A stretch of DNA of 60,421 nucleotides from Mesorhizobium sp. B2-4-3 (GCF_006442815.1 NZ_VFVL01000036.1:1-60421); one strand, 5' to 3'; positions 17,233 to 26,870 are shown, counted from the first letter of the stretch. The notes: generated by a model not told the origin, from the sequence alone. Translations and numbers: made by a program.

Positions 17233-17297
17233 GGACCGTTCGGATCGACCGAACGGCGGATTCCCTCAGCCTTCCCGGCCTGTCCGGCCGGAGAGTG

Positions 17298-17319
17298 CGC
17301 ATGGCGCGCGAGCCATGCG
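17298..17319. promoter_or_regulatory. Hairpin between SBP and permease genes
   Basis: CGCATGGC (17298-17305) and GCCATGCG (17312-17319) form an 8-bp stem with a 6-base loop and no T tract. Hairpins at this place in ABC operons usually stabilise the binding-protein mRNA and lower permease expression (inference). Confidence 0.45.
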
Positions 17320-17365
17320 TTCCTCCGCCGAGGCAGGCGGGAAATAGCATTCCAAGGCACGGTCC

Positions 17366-18034
17366 ATGGGCTCCATCTGGCAAAACCTACCCGTCATCCT
17401 CGATGGCCTGCGGCTTACCATCCAGTATTCGATCGTCGCCATCCTCCTGATGGTGGTCATCGGCCTGTTCGCGGCGCTGATGCGCCTGTCGACAGTCGCG
17501 CCGCTGCGCTGGATCGCTACCGGCTATGTCGAGATTTTCCGATCCACCCCGCTGTTGGTGCAGCTCTTCTTCATCGTGCTCGGCCTGCCGGCGATCCTGC
17601 CCGTCAACCAGTGGTTCGGGCAGCTTACCTATCCGATCCTCGCCGCCGCCTTCACGCTCAGCCTGAACGAAGGCGCCTATGTCACCGAGATCATTCGCGC
17701 CGGCATACTCGGCGTCGACCGGGGCCAGAAGGAGGCGGCGCAGTCGATCGCCATGAACGGCTTTCAGACGATGCGCTATATCGTCCTGCCCCAGGCGTTC
17801 AAGCGGATGATCCCGCCGCTGGTCAACCAGGCGGCCCAGACGATCAAGGACACCTCGCTGCTGGCGCCGGTCGGCATCGCCGAACTGGTCTACAAGGGCG
17901 AGATCGTGATCGCCGAGACCTTCGCGTCCTTCGCCATCTGGGGGCTGATCGCCGCCCTCTACTTCGTCCTCATCTTCTCGCTGTCGAAGTTCTCGTCCTA
18001 CCTGGAGAGGAGGCTTCAAGTTGATAAACGTTAA
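17366..18034 (+). CDS. Amino-acid ABC transporter permease (HisM/GlnP type)
   Basis: A 222-residue inner-membrane permease with about five membrane spans. It carries the conserved EIFRSTPLLVQLFF segment and the EAA loop (YVTEIIRAGILGVDRGQKEAA, in parts) that docks on the ATPase. It follows the SBP and overlaps the ATPase gene by 14 bases. As a single permease subunit it would act as a homodimer. Confidence 0.9.
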   Translation: MGSIWQNLPVILDGLRLTIQYSIVAILLMVVIGLFAALMRLSTVAPLRWIATGYVEIFRSTPLLVQLFFIVLGLPAILPVNQWFGQLTYPILAAAFTLSLNEGAYVTEIIRAGILGVDRGQKEAAQSIAMNGFQTMRYIVLPQAFKRMIPPLVNQAAQTIKDTSLLAPVGIAELVYKGEIVIAETFASFAIWGLIAALYFVLIFSLSKFSSYLERRLQVDKR

Positions 18035-18743
18035 GGACCTTCACAAGTCCTTCGGCCACAACGAGATCCTCAAGGGGATAACCACCCATGTGGAGGAAAA
18101 GGAGGTCGTCGTCGTCATCGGCCCGTCGGGAAGCGGCAAAAGCACGTTCCTGCGCTGCCTGAACGGCTTGGAGGCGGCAACCAGCGGCGAGATCGAAATC
18201 GCCGGCATGATGCTGACCGACCCGAAGACGAACATCCACCAGCTGCGTCAGCATGTCGGCATGGTGTTTCAGCAGTTCAATCTGTTCAAGCACCTGACCA
18301 TTCTGGAGAATGTCACAATCGGGCCGCGCAAGGTCAAGAAGATCCCGACCGAGGAGGCCAACAGGGTCGCGCGCGAATTGCTGGCCAAGGTCGGCCTCGT
18401 CGGCAAGGAAGCGAATTATCCGGACGAGCTGTCCGGCGGCCAGCAGCAGCGCGTGGCAATCGCGCGCTCGCTGGCGATGGGACCGAATGTCATGCTCTTC
18501 GACGAGCCGACCTCCGCGCTCGATCCCGAAATGGTGGGCGAGGTGCTTCAGGTCATGAAGACCCTCGCCGTTGAGGGTATGACGATGGTCGTCGTCACCC
18601 ATGAGATGGGTTTTGCCCGGGAGGTCGGGCACCGTGTGATCTTCATGGATGACGGCATGATCGTGGAAGAGGGAGCGCCGAAGGCGCTTTTCTCGAATCC
18701 GCAAAGGGACCGCACGAAGAGCTTTCTGGCGAAGATTTTGTAG
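18021..18743 (+). CDS. Amino-acid ABC transporter ATP-binding protein
   Basis: A 240-residue ABC ATPase: Walker A GPSGSGKST at 34-42, Q-loop VFQQFNLF, signature LSGGQQQR, Walker B VMLFDEPTSALDPE and H-loop VVVTHEMGFA. TTG start at 18021 inside the permease gene, preceded by GGAGAGGAGG, so translation is coupled. It is the last gene of the importer. Confidence 0.92.
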   Translation: MINVKDLHKSFGHNEILKGITTHVEEKEVVVVIGPSGSGKSTFLRCLNGLEAATSGEIEIAGMMLTDPKTNIHQLRQHVGMVFQQFNLFKHLTILENVTIGPRKVKKIPTEEANRVARELLAKVGLVGKEANYPDELSGGQQQRVAIARSLAMGPNVMLFDEPTSALDPEMVGEVLQVMKTLAVEGMTMVVVTHEMGFAREVGHRVIFMDDGMIVEEGAPKALFSNPQRDRTKSFLAKIL

Positions 18744-18874
18744 CGTCAGATTCGCCGGATTCCCCTCCATCGGCCTTAGCGCCAGTTCCTGCTGACGGAA
18801 ACTGGCACTAGACGAGGCTACATGGGCCGCGGAATCGGCGAGACTGCCTTCCGACCAGCAATACGGCAGAGGTG

Positions 18875-19480
18875 ATGATGGCCCCGATCAAGGTCGATCC
18901 GGACAAGGTGCGCGAATTTCCCGATGCGGAGAGCTTCTATGCCTGGCTTGCCGACAACCACGCTGGTGAAAGCGAGGTCTGGATCAAGGTCCACAAGATC
19001 GGGTCGGGGCTGGCATCGATCACGCCGAAGGAGGCGATCGACGTCGCGCTTTGCTTCGGCTGGATCGACGCGGTGCGCAAGTCGCTCGACGAGAAGAGTT
19101 TCCTGCAGCGCTACACGCCGCGTGGCAGGAAAAGCATCTGGAGCAAGATCAACATCGACAATGTCGCGCGCCTGATCGAGGAGGGCCGCATGACCAGCCA
19201 CGGCTTGCGCGAGGTCGAGGCTGCAAAGGCCGACGGCCGCTGGGAGCGGGCCTATGGCGGGTCGAAGGAGATGACCATACCGCCCGACCTGCAGGCCGCG
19301 ATCGATGCCGAGCCGAAGGCGAAAGCGACGGCAGAAACCCTCAACGCCCAGAACCGCTTCTCGCTCGCCTTCCGCGTCCACAACATGAAGACCGAAGCCG
19401 GGCGCAAGAAGAAGATCGCCGATCTCGTGGCAATGCTGGCGCGTGGCGAAATGATCTATCCGCAGAAGAAGAAACCGTAG
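18875..19480 (+). CDS. YdeI/OmpD-associated family protein
   Basis: A protein of about 201 residues of the YdeI family: the N-terminal domain has WIKVHKIGSG, EAIDVALCFGWIDAVRKSLDEKSFLQRYTPR (CFGWIDA is the diagnostic core) and WSKIN, and the C-terminal helical region ends in a YdeI-type lysine-rich tail. Role is uncertain; relatives are linked to bacteriocin or antimicrobial-peptide tolerance. Start codons GTG 18872, ATG 18875 and ATG 18878 are stacked behind GGCAGAGG. A strong terminator follows. Confidence 0.82.
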   Translation: MMAPIKVDPDKVREFPDAESFYAWLADNHAGESEVWIKVHKIGSGLASITPKEAIDVALCFGWIDAVRKSLDEKSFLQRYTPRGRKSIWSKINIDNVARLIEEGRMTSHGLREVEAAKADGRWERAYGGSKEMTIPPDLQAAIDAEPKAKATAETLNAQNRFSLAFRVHNMKTEAGRKKKIADLVAMLARGEMIYPQKKKP

Positions 19481-19490
19481 ACGCGAACAA

Positions 19491-19520
19491 AAACGCCGCC
19501 CGGAAGGGAGGGCGGCGTTT
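19491..19520 (+). terminator. Rho-independent terminator after ydeI-like gene
   Basis: AAACGCCGCC (19491-19500) and GGCGGCGTTT (19511-19520) form a perfect 10-bp stem with a 10-base loop. The A and T flanks make it potentially bidirectional, also serving the convergent His-rich gene. Confidence 0.85.
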
Positions 19521-19596
19521 TCGGGAAGCGATGATCCTGGACCCTTTGCAAGCGGTCCGGGATCATCCGGTCATGAAGTTCGAAACGCGTCGGGCC

Positions 19597-19905
19597 TTAT
19601 GCGGCCTTCTTCGCAACATGCTTCTTCACATGGTGCTTCTTCACGTGATGCTTCTTGGCATGATGCTTCGAGTGCTTCTTCACGTGATGATGCTTGCGGG
19701 CATGATGACGGTGATGCTTGCGATGATGCTTCTTGTGCTCGACCTTGGCGGCGGGCTTGGCCGTCTCGGTGGTCGCGGCCGGAGCAGTCGTCGTGGTGGT
19801 CGTGGTCGCGGTCGCGGCGGCGTTGGCTTCGGTGGTGCCCAGCGCCGGCACCGCGAAAGCGAGCGCGACGGCAAGGCCGAGTGCGGAAAGAATGGTCTTT
19901 TTCAT
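19597..19905 (-). CDS. Secreted His/Lys-rich protein, acid-shock-like
   Basis: A 102-residue protein: signal peptide about 1-29 (MKKTILSALGLAVALAFAVPAL, ending ANA), a Thr/Ala-rich linker, then a C-terminal half made almost only of His, Lys, Arg and Ala in KKHH/HVKK repeats. Such composition resembles Asr-type acid-shock proteins and histidine-rich metal-binding proteins. A periplasmic proton- or metal-buffering role is inferred. ATG 19905 has AAGGA at a proper distance. Convergent with the YdeI-like gene through the shared terminator. Confidence 0.75.
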   Translation of the reverse strand: MKKTILSALGLAVALAFAVPALGTTEANAAATATTTTTTTAPAATTETAKPAAKVEHKKHHRKHHRHHARKHHHVKKHSKHHAKKHHVKKHHVKKHVAKKAA

Positions 19906-20269
19906 AATCGGCATTCCTTGGTTAAGAACAATGTCCTGTGTCGCGCGCCGCAAATCATCGGCTGCTCCGGTGCCGCTTATGACAGGCGCTCTTTTCGCGA
20001 GTTTTTCCCGACTGTTGAATCTTGTTTCTGGACTGTGTCCGGCGCGTCCTCGCCCTCTTGCCTTGGGCAAAGTGACCGCATGGCGACCCGCGAGGGTGCG
20101 CTTGCGGATGCGATAGCACTTCCTCGACGCTGGCGAATATCGCCGGGGTTCAGAATTGACCGCCACTCATGAACTGCACCGCATAATGAATGCGAACTCC
20201 TCACTCTAATCAATCGGTGCGATCGATGCGATCTTGCCGTCGACACGAACAACCGAAGGAGCGGAAGCA
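19906..20269. other. Divergent intergenic region
   Basis: These 364 bases lie between the divergent His-rich and SDR genes and must hold both promoters. I see the SDR ribosome site (AAGGAG near 20257) and a TTGACC at 20156-20161 with no well-spaced -10. No gene, terminator or repeat is evident. Confidence 0.45.
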
Positions 20270-20977
20270 ATGACCGGCCACACAGATCATTCCGGCCAGG
20301 TGGCGCTGGTCACCGGCGGCAACCGGGGCATCGGCCTGGAAACGGCACTCCAGCTCGCGGAACTCGGCTTCACCGTGCTGATCGGCGTGCGCGATCTTGC
20401 CAAGGGCGAGGCGGCGGCGAAGCGACTTGGCGGCAAGGTCGAAGCCATCGCGCTGGATGTCGCCGCGCCCGGGGCGGCCGCGCGCGCCGCGGCCGAGGTC
20501 GAGCGCCGCTTCGGCCGGCTCGACATTTTGGTCAACAACGCCGCAATCCATTACGACCCTTCGGCGCGCGCGCTCAAGCCCGACTGGACGGTGATCCGCG
20601 AGGCCTTCGAGACCAATGTCTTCGGCGCCTGGCGCGTCGCTGCCGCCTTCGCGCCGCTGCTCGGTGCCTCCGGCCATGGCCGGCTGGTCAATGTCTCGTC
20701 GGAAGGCGGCTCGCTCGCTTCGATGGGCGCCGGCGCCCCGGCCTATTCGACCAGCAAGGCGACGCTCAACGCGCTGACCCGTATCATGGCCGCGGAGCTG
20801 CGCGGCGCGGGCGTGCTGGTCAACTCGATCTGCCCCGGCTGGGTCGCCACCGACATGGGCGGTCCCGGCGGCAGGCCGGTCGCGCAAGGGGCGGCCGGTA
20901 TAGTCTGGGCCGCGACCTTGCCCGACGACGGCCCGACCGGCGGCTTCTTCCGCGACGGCAAGCGGCTGCCGTGGTGA
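20270..20977 (+). CDS. SDR family NAD(P)-dependent oxidoreductase
   Basis: A 235-residue classical SDR: TGGNRGIG cofactor motif at about 13-20, NNAA at about 90, Ser in NVSSEGG, and the catalytic YSTSK (Tyr and Lys four apart). The C-terminus is short and ends in GFFRDGKRLPW, a feature of carbonyl-reductase-like SDRs. Substrate unknown. ATG 20270 has AAGGAG at eight bases; an upstream in-frame ATG at 20234 has none. It lies immediately upstream of the HigBA module. Confidence 0.85.
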   Translation: MTGHTDHSGQVALVTGGNRGIGLETALQLAELGFTVLIGVRDLAKGEAAAKRLGGKVEAIALDVAAPGAAARAAAEVERRFGRLDILVNNAAIHYDPSARALKPDWTVIREAFETNVFGAWRVAAAFAPLLGASGHGRLVNVSSEGGSLASMGAGAPAYSTSKATLNALTRIMAAELRGAGVLVNSICPGWVATDMGGPGGRPVAQGAAGIVWAATLPDDGPTGGFFRDGKRLPW

Positions 20978-20995
20978 GCGGGCGTCGATGAGATG

Positions 20996-21052
20996 GATAT
21001 TTCCCAATTTGGGTAAGTCCCCCTTGTTCCCAGGTTGGGAAATATCTATATG
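20996..21052 (+). promoter_or_regulatory. HigBA promoter with paired operators
   Basis: GATATTTCCCAA (20996-21007) and TTGGGAAATATC (21035-21046) are perfect 12-bp inverted arms. Each arm is part of a smaller dyad: CCCAATTTGGG at 21003-21013 and TTCCCAGGTTGGGAA at 21027-21041. TTGTTC (21024-21029), a 17-base spacer and TATATG (21047-21052) form a sigma70-type promoter, and the second dyad lies in its spacer. This fits autorepression by the HigA antitoxin. Transcription would begin at about 21058, the toxin ATG itself. Confidence 0.65.
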
Positions 21053-21057
21053 GGTGC

Positions 21058-21354
21058 ATGCAAATTGTCAGCAGGAAAGCGCTCGTCACCTTCTGGACGA
21101 AGCACCCGCAATCCAGAATGCCGCTGACGGCCTGGTTCAATGCATCGAGCAAGGCCGATTGGAAGGGACCGGCTGACATCAAGGAACAGTTCGGCGCAAA
21201 CGTCGATTTCGTAGTTGATAACCGAGTGGTGTTCGACATTGCGGGCAATAAGTACCGGCTGATTGTGCATGTCAGCTACACGTTCAAGAGGGTGCTCATC
21301 AAATTCGTCGGCACCCACGCCGAGTACGACAAGATAGACGCGGAGCAGGTGTGA
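21058..21354 (+). CDS. higB: Type II toxin HigB
   Basis: A 98-residue HigB-type mRNA interferase. The family blocks are present: WFNASSKADWKGPADIKEQF, NRVVFDIAGNKYRLIVHVSY (seen as VVFDIAGNKYRL), and the C-terminal FVGTHAEYDKID. HigB toxins cut mRNA on the ribosome. It precedes and overlaps the antitoxin gene at a TGATG junction, the toxin-first order typical of higBA. No good ribosome site precedes the ATG. Confidence 0.88.
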   Translation: MQIVSRKALVTFWTKHPQSRMPLTAWFNASSKADWKGPADIKEQFGANVDFVVDNRVVFDIAGNKYRLIVHVSYTFKRVLIKFVGTHAEYDKIDAEQV

Positions 21355-21770
21355 TGGACAACATCCGACCCATTAAGACCGAAGCCGATTACGATTGGGC
21401 GATTGCGGAGATCACTCGCTATTTTGACAAGGAGCCGGTTCCCGGCACGCCTGACGCCGATCGTTTCGATGTTCTTGCTGAACTCATCGAAGCATATGAG
21501 GCAAAACACTACCCTATCGCGGAAACCGACCCAGTGGACGCGATCACTGCTCATATGGAGATGGCCAATCTCAGCAGGCACGCGCTGGTAAAGCTGCTCG
21601 GGTCGGCGTCGCGTGCATCTGAGATTCTAGCCCGCAAGCGAGCGCTGACGATGGACATGGCTTTCAAGCTCAATCGTGAATGGCATATCCCCGCGGAGGT
21701 CCTGATCGTCCCTTATCACTTGGCCGACCAGGGCTACAAAAAGGATAAAAAAGCCGCCGCGCGCGCTTGA
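21354..21770 (+). CDS. higA: HigA-type antitoxin
   Basis: A 138-residue antitoxin: N-terminal toxin-binding region with IRPIKTEADYDWAIAEI, then a helix-turn-helix near 65-110 (MANLSRHALVKLLGSASRASEILARKR, seen as SRASEILARKR). It should neutralise HigB and repress the promoter through the paired operators. ATG 21354 overlaps the toxin stop codon by one base (TGATG), giving translational coupling; GTG 21351 is an alternative. Confidence 0.85.
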   Translation: MDNIRPIKTEADYDWAIAEITRYFDKEPVPGTPDADRFDVLAELIEAYEAKHYPIAETDPVDAITAHMEMANLSRHALVKLLGSASRASEILARKRALTMDMAFKLNREWHIPAEVLIVPYHLADQGYKKDKKAAARA

Positions 21771-22078
21771 TGGTCCGGGGGGCGTCTCATAGGCGCGTGA
21801 CCGCCTCTTGATCGTCTCTGGCAACGGGTCGCCCCATTCATCTGCCATGCTACGAAAATAGCATTCTCGGCCTGTGAAAGGTGATGCTAGGCTCGCGCCC
21901 GTGCACCCAAGGCACGCCGCGGCCCAATCCGCAAACAGGAGGGCCGCAAAACAGGAGGGCCCGCGAGAGGAGGAGCGGCAGGGCGGGATCGAGGCTCCAA
22001 TCCAAAATCCGAAGGAACTGTTGAACCATCGCGAGGCCGCCGCGTTTCCCGTGGTTGGCCACAAGGGAGGAACCACCA
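21771..22078. other. Intergenic region before HAAT importer
   Basis: These 308 bases between higA and the binding-protein gene show a tandem pair CCGCAAACAGGAGGG (21929-21943) and CCGCAAAACAGGAGGG (21944-21959). Each unit carries a ribosome-site-like AGGAGGG with no start codon nearby. The true ribosome site AAGGGAGG precedes 22079. No gene or clear promoter is seen. Confidence 0.45.
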
Positions 22079-23287
22079 GTGAAAGCATCCTATCTCGTCT
22101 CGGCCGCGCTCCTTGCGGCATCCGCAATGCCGGCGGCGGCCGGCGAAATTTCCGACGGCAAGGTCAAGATCGGCATCCTGAACGACCAGTCGGGTGTCTA
22201 CGCCGATTTCGGCGGCAAGTGGTCGGTCGAGGCCGCCAAGATGGCGGTCGAGGATTTCGGCGGCAAGGTACAGGGCGCGCCGATCGAGATCGTCAGCGCC
22301 GACCATCAGAACAAGGCCGACATCGCCTCCAACATCGCGCGCCAGTGGTACGACACCGAGCAGGTCGACGCGATCATGGAGCTCACGACGTCTTCTGTTG
22401 CGCTCGCCGTCCAGGGCATCTCGAAAGAAAAGAAGAAGATCGACATCGTCACCGGCGCTGCTTCCACCGACCTCACCGGCAAGCAGTGCTCACCCTACGG
22501 CTTCCACTGGGCCTATGACACCCATTCGCAGGCTGTCGGCACCGGCGGCGAGCTGGTCAAGCAGGGCGGCGACAGCTGGTATTTCATCACCGTCGACTAC
22601 GCCTTCGGCTATTCGCTGAAGGACCAGACCGCCAAGCTCGTCGAATCCAGCGGCGGCAAGGTGCTGGGCGAGGTTCGCTATCCGCTCGGCTCCACCGACT
22701 ATTCCTCCTTCCTGCTCCAGGCGCAGTCCTCCGGCGCCAAGATCGTCGGGCTTGCCAATGCCGGCCTCGACACTTCCAATTCGATCAAGCAGGCGGCGGA
22801 ATTCGGCATCGTCGCCGGCGGCCAGCGTCTGGCGGCACTTCTCTTCACGCTCGCCGAAGTGCATGGGCTCGGCCTCCAGGCGGCGCAGGGCGTGGTGCTG
22901 ACCGAAGGCTTTTACTGGGACCGCGACGACAAGAGCCGCGAATTCGCCCAACGCTTCTTCAAGCGCACCAACCGCATGCCGAACATGATCCAGGCCGGCA
23001 CCTACTCGGCGGTGACGCAGTATCTGAAGGCCATCGACAAGGCCGGCACGGACGAGACCGAGGCCGTGGCCAAGGAGCTGCATGAAATGCCCGTCAACGA
23101 CGTCTTCACCGCCAATGGCAAGGTGCAGGCCGATGGCTCGATGGTGCACGACATGTATCTCTACCAGGTCAAGAAGCCGGAAGAGTCGAAGAAGGACTGG
23201 GACTACTACACCTACCTGGCGACCATTCCGGGCGACAAGGCCTTCATGAAGGCCGAAGACAGCGGCTGCCCGCTCGCTACCAAGTGA
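22079..23287 (+). CDS. HAAT-type ABC transporter substrate-binding protein
   Basis: A 402-residue periplasmic binding protein of the branched-chain amino-acid/amide type. Signal peptide about 1-21 (ending AAAG). The mature domain opens VKIGILNDQSGVYADFGG, typical of the type I LivJ-like fold. The GTG start follows AAGGGAGG. It is the first gene of an SBP-ATPase-ATPase-permease-permease operon. Its position beside the diaminopropionate cluster suggests an N-substituted diamino acid or amide ligand (inference). Confidence 0.9.
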   Translation: MKASYLVSAALLAASAMPAAAGEISDGKVKIGILNDQSGVYADFGGKWSVEAAKMAVEDFGGKVQGAPIEIVSADHQNKADIASNIARQWYDTEQVDAIMELTTSSVALAVQGISKEKKKIDIVTGAASTDLTGKQCSPYGFHWAYDTHSQAVGTGGELVKQGGDSWYFITVDYAFGYSLKDQTAKLVESSGGKVLGEVRYPLGSTDYSSFLLQAQSSGAKIVGLANAGLDTSNSIKQAAEFGIVAGGQRLAALLFTLAEVHGLGLQAAQGVVLTEGFYWDRDDKSREFAQRFFKRTNRMPNMIQAGTYSAVTQYLKAIDKAGTDETEAVAKELHEMPVNDVFTANGKVQADGSMVHDMYLYQVKKPEESKKDWDYYTYLATIPGDKAFMKAEDSGCPLATK

Positions 23288-24091
23288 CGCTCGACACCGC
23301 CACCGCTGTCCGGCCGGGCAGCACGGATCAGATGCCGCGGGTGGTGCTTGCCGCCCGCGGCCTCAGGCGCGACTTCGCCGGCTTCGTCGCGGTGAAGGAT
23401 GTCGACCTCGACATCCATCACGCAAAAATCCATGCGCTGATCGGCCCGAACGGCGCCGGCAAGACCACGATCTTCAACCTGTTGACCAAATTCCTGCAGC
23501 CGACCAGCGGCAGGATCGAATTGCTCGGCACCGACATCACCCGCGCGCCGCCGGCAAGAGTGGCGCGTATGGGCCTCGTCCGCTCGTTCCAGATATCAGC
23601 GATCTTTCCGCATCTCACCGTGCTCGACAATGTGCGGGTCGCGCTGCAGCGCCCAAGCGGGCTGGGCTACCAGTTCTGGCGCTCGCTCTCCGCGCTCGAC
23701 CAGCTCACGCCAAGGGCGCGCGAGCTGCTTGCCATCGTCGGGCTGGATGACGCGGCGCATCGCCTGGCCGGCGATCTCTCCTATGGCAGGAAGCGCGTGC
23801 TGGAGATCGCCACCACGCTGGCTCTCGATCCGAAAGTGCTTCTGCTCGACGAGCCGATGGCCGGCATGGGGCATGAGGATGTCGGCATGATCTCCGGCAT
23901 CATCCGCTCGCTCGCAAAAGACCGTGCCGTGCTGATGGTCGAGCACAATCTCACCGTGGTCGCCGACCTCTGCGACTGGATCACCGTCATGCAGCGCGGC
24001 CAAGTGCTGGCGGCCGGCGACTATGCCACCGTCAGCCAGGACGAGCGCGTGCGCGTCGCTTATATGGGCACCGAGCATGGGGGGACCGAGC

Positions 24092-24099
<8 letters not shown>
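23284..24099 (+). CDS. HAAT ABC transporter ATP-binding protein LivG-type
   Basis: A 271-residue ATPase with Walker A GPNGAGKTT, the LivG-specific insert after it (RAPPARVARMGLVRSFQ), signature LSYGRKR, Walker B VLLLDEPMAGM and H-loop VEHNLTVVADLC. The GTG start overlaps the SBP stop codon (GTGA). A start at ATG 23332 would drop 16 residues and remains possible. Confidence 0.92.
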
Positions 24100-24796
<697 letters not shown>

Positions 24797-24803
24797 GCGC
24801 GCC

Positions 24804-25691
24804 ATGTTGACGGTCTTCGGCATCCCCATCCAGGCGCTTCTCGGCCAGCTCCTTGTCGGCCTGATCAACGGCTCCTTCTACGCCATGCTCAGCCTCGGCC
24901 TCGCTGTTATCTTCGGCCTGCTGCGCATCATCAATTTCGCCCATGGCGCGCTCTATATGCTGGGTGCCTTCATCGGCTATCTGCTGCTGATGCATTTGGG
25001 CATCGGCTACTGGCCGGCGCTGGTCCTTGTGCCGCTTATCGTCGGCCTGTTCGGCATGGCGGTCGAGCGCCTTGCTTTGTCGCGGCTCTACCGCCTCGAC
25101 CCGCTTTACGGCCTGCTCTTCACCTTCGGCCTCGCCTTGGTGATCGAAGGCGTGTTCCGCTATTATTACGGCGTCTCGGGCAATCCCTATGCCGTGCCGA
25201 CGCTGCTCGCCGGCGGAACCAATCTCGGCTTCATGTTCCTGCCCAACTACCGCGGCTGGGTGGTGGTGGCTTCGCTCATTGTCTGCATCGGCACCTGGCT
25301 GCTGATCGAAAAGACGAGGCTCGGCTCCTATCTGCGCGCGGCCACCGAGAACCCGCAACTGGTGCAGGCCTTCGGCGTCAACGTGCCGCTGCTGCTCACG
25401 CTCACCTACGGGCTGGGCGCGGCGCTTGCCGGGCTCGCCGGCATTCTCGCCGCTCCGGTCTACCAGGTCAGCCCGCTGATGGGTTCGGACCTGATCATCG
25501 TCGTCTTCGCCGTCGTCGTGGTCGGCGGCATGGGATCGATCCTCGGCGCCATCGTCACCGGCTACATGCTCGGCCTCGCGGAGGGCCTGACCAAGGTTTT
25601 CTATCCCGAGGCTTCGAACCTCGTCGTCTTCGTCATCATGGTGATCGTGCTGCTCTTGCGCCCGGCCGGCCTGTTCGGAAGGGATGCCTGA
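24804..25691 (+). CDS. HAAT ABC transporter permease LivH-type
   Basis: A 295-residue inner-membrane protein with about eight spans, beginning with the LivH-like LLGQLLVGLINGSFYAMLSLG. The cytoplasmic coupling loop (LGSYLRAATENPQLVQAFGVN, as RAATENPQLVQAFG) is conserved. Starts seven bases after the LivF-type gene. Confidence 0.92.
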   Translation: MLTVFGIPIQALLGQLLVGLINGSFYAMLSLGLAVIFGLLRIINFAHGALYMLGAFIGYLLLMHLGIGYWPALVLVPLIVGLFGMAVERLALSRLYRLDPLYGLLFTFGLALVIEGVFRYYYGVSGNPYAVPTLLAGGTNLGFMFLPNYRGWVVVASLIVCIGTWLLIEKTRLGSYLRAATENPQLVQAFGVNVPLLLTLTYGLGAALAGLAGILAAPVYQVSPLMGSDLIIVVFAVVVVGGMGSILGAIVTGYMLGLAEGLTKVFYPEASNLVVFVIMVIVLLLRPAGLFGRDA

Positions 25692-25692
25692 G

Positions 25693-26658
25693 ATGAGCGA
25701 GGCAACCCTTCACCAGGAACGCGCCGCCGCCTCGCTCAGGCTGGAACGTGCGCTGATAGCGCTGGGCATCGTGGCGCTGATCGCCGCGCCCTTCTTCATC
25801 TATCCGATCTTCGTCATGAAGATGCTGTGCTTCGCGCTCTTCGCCTGCGCCTTCAACCTCCTGCTCGGCTACACCGGCCTGCTCTCCTTCGGCCATGCGG
25901 CCTTCTTCGGCGGCGCGGCCTATTTCTGCGCCTACGCCGTGAAGGCCTGGGGCTGGCCGCCGGAGGCAGCCATCCTGCTCGGCACCGCGGGTGCGGCGCT
26001 GATGGGCCTGGTCATGGGCTTCCTGGCCATCCGCCGGCAGGGCATCTATTTCTCGATGATCACCCTTGCGCTGGCGCAGATGTTCTATTTCTTCTGCGTC
26101 CAGGCGCCCTTCACCGAGGGCGAGGACGGCATCCAGGGCGTTGCGCGCGGAACGCTTTTTGGAATCGTCGATTTGAACGCGCCGATGACCATGTATTTCT
26201 TCGTGCTCGCCGTCTTCCTCATCGGCATCTTCGCCGTCTGGCGCATCGTCAACTCGCCCTTCGGCATGATCCTGCGCTCAATAAGGGAGAACGAGAACCG
26301 CGCCATTTCGCTGGGCTATTCCGTCGGCCGCTACAAGCTCGCCGCCTTCGTCATGTCGGCAGCCCTTGCCGGCTTCGCCGGCGCCACCAAGGCGATCGTC
26401 TTCCAGTTCGCGACCCTCACCGACGTCACCTGGCAGATGTCGGGCGAGGTGATCCTGATGACGCTGCTCGGCGGCATCGGCACCATGGTCGGCCCGGTGG
26501 CGGGCGCGGGCCTTGTCGTCGGCCTGGAGAATACGCTTGCGACCTCCGGCTTTCCCGTGACGATCGCCACGGGGCTCATCTTCATGGTCTGCGTGCTGAT
26601 CTTCAGGCGCGGGATTGTAGGGGAGGTGTATGCGCGGTGGCTGGGGCGCAAGGGCTGA
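25693..26658 (+). CDS. HAAT ABC transporter permease LivM-type
   Basis: A 321-residue permease with about nine spans and the LivM hallmarks NLLLGYTGLLSFGHAAFFG and RSIRENENRAISLGYSV. ATG 25693 sits nine bases after GGAAGGG; ATG 25684 would leave no spacing. Last gene of the importer; a family A repeat follows. Confidence 0.9.
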   Translation: MSEATLHQERAAASLRLERALIALGIVALIAAPFFIYPIFVMKMLCFALFACAFNLLLGYTGLLSFGHAAFFGGAAYFCAYAVKAWGWPPEAAILLGTAGAALMGLVMGFLAIRRQGIYFSMITLALAQMFYFFCVQAPFTEGEDGIQGVARGTLFGIVDLNAPMTMYFFVLAVFLIGIFAVWRIVNSPFGMILRSIRENENRAISLGYSVGRYKLAAFVMSAALAGFAGATKAIVFQFATLTDVTWQMSGEVILMTLLGGIGTMVGPVAGAGLVVGLENTLATSGFPVTIATGLIFMVCVLIFRRGIVGEVYARWLGRKG

Positions 26659-26690
26659 GCGAGCTGATTGGCGAAGACGGCGCCATAGCT

Positions 26691-26870
26691 AATCTCCCCC
26701 CTTGTGGGGAAGATGTCCGGCAGGACAGAGGGGGCGCTGTCCGCCGACGTTGCCAAGCTTGGATTCTTGTTTCCTACTTCGTGGAGTCCAGCGACCTTCA
26801 TTCTCGGGAGCCGTGATCCTTCGCGCCCCCCTCTGGCCTGCCGGCCATCTCCCCCACGAGGGGGGAGATT
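26691..26870. repeat. Intergenic repeat, family A copy 2
   Basis: Runs from AATCTCCCCCC to GGGGGGAGATT with inner arms GTCCGGCAGGACAGAGGGGG and CCCCCTCTGGCCTGCCGGC. Near-complete inverted repeat that separates the convergent livM and lrp genes and could form a strong transcription-ending hairpin for both. Confidence 0.85.
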
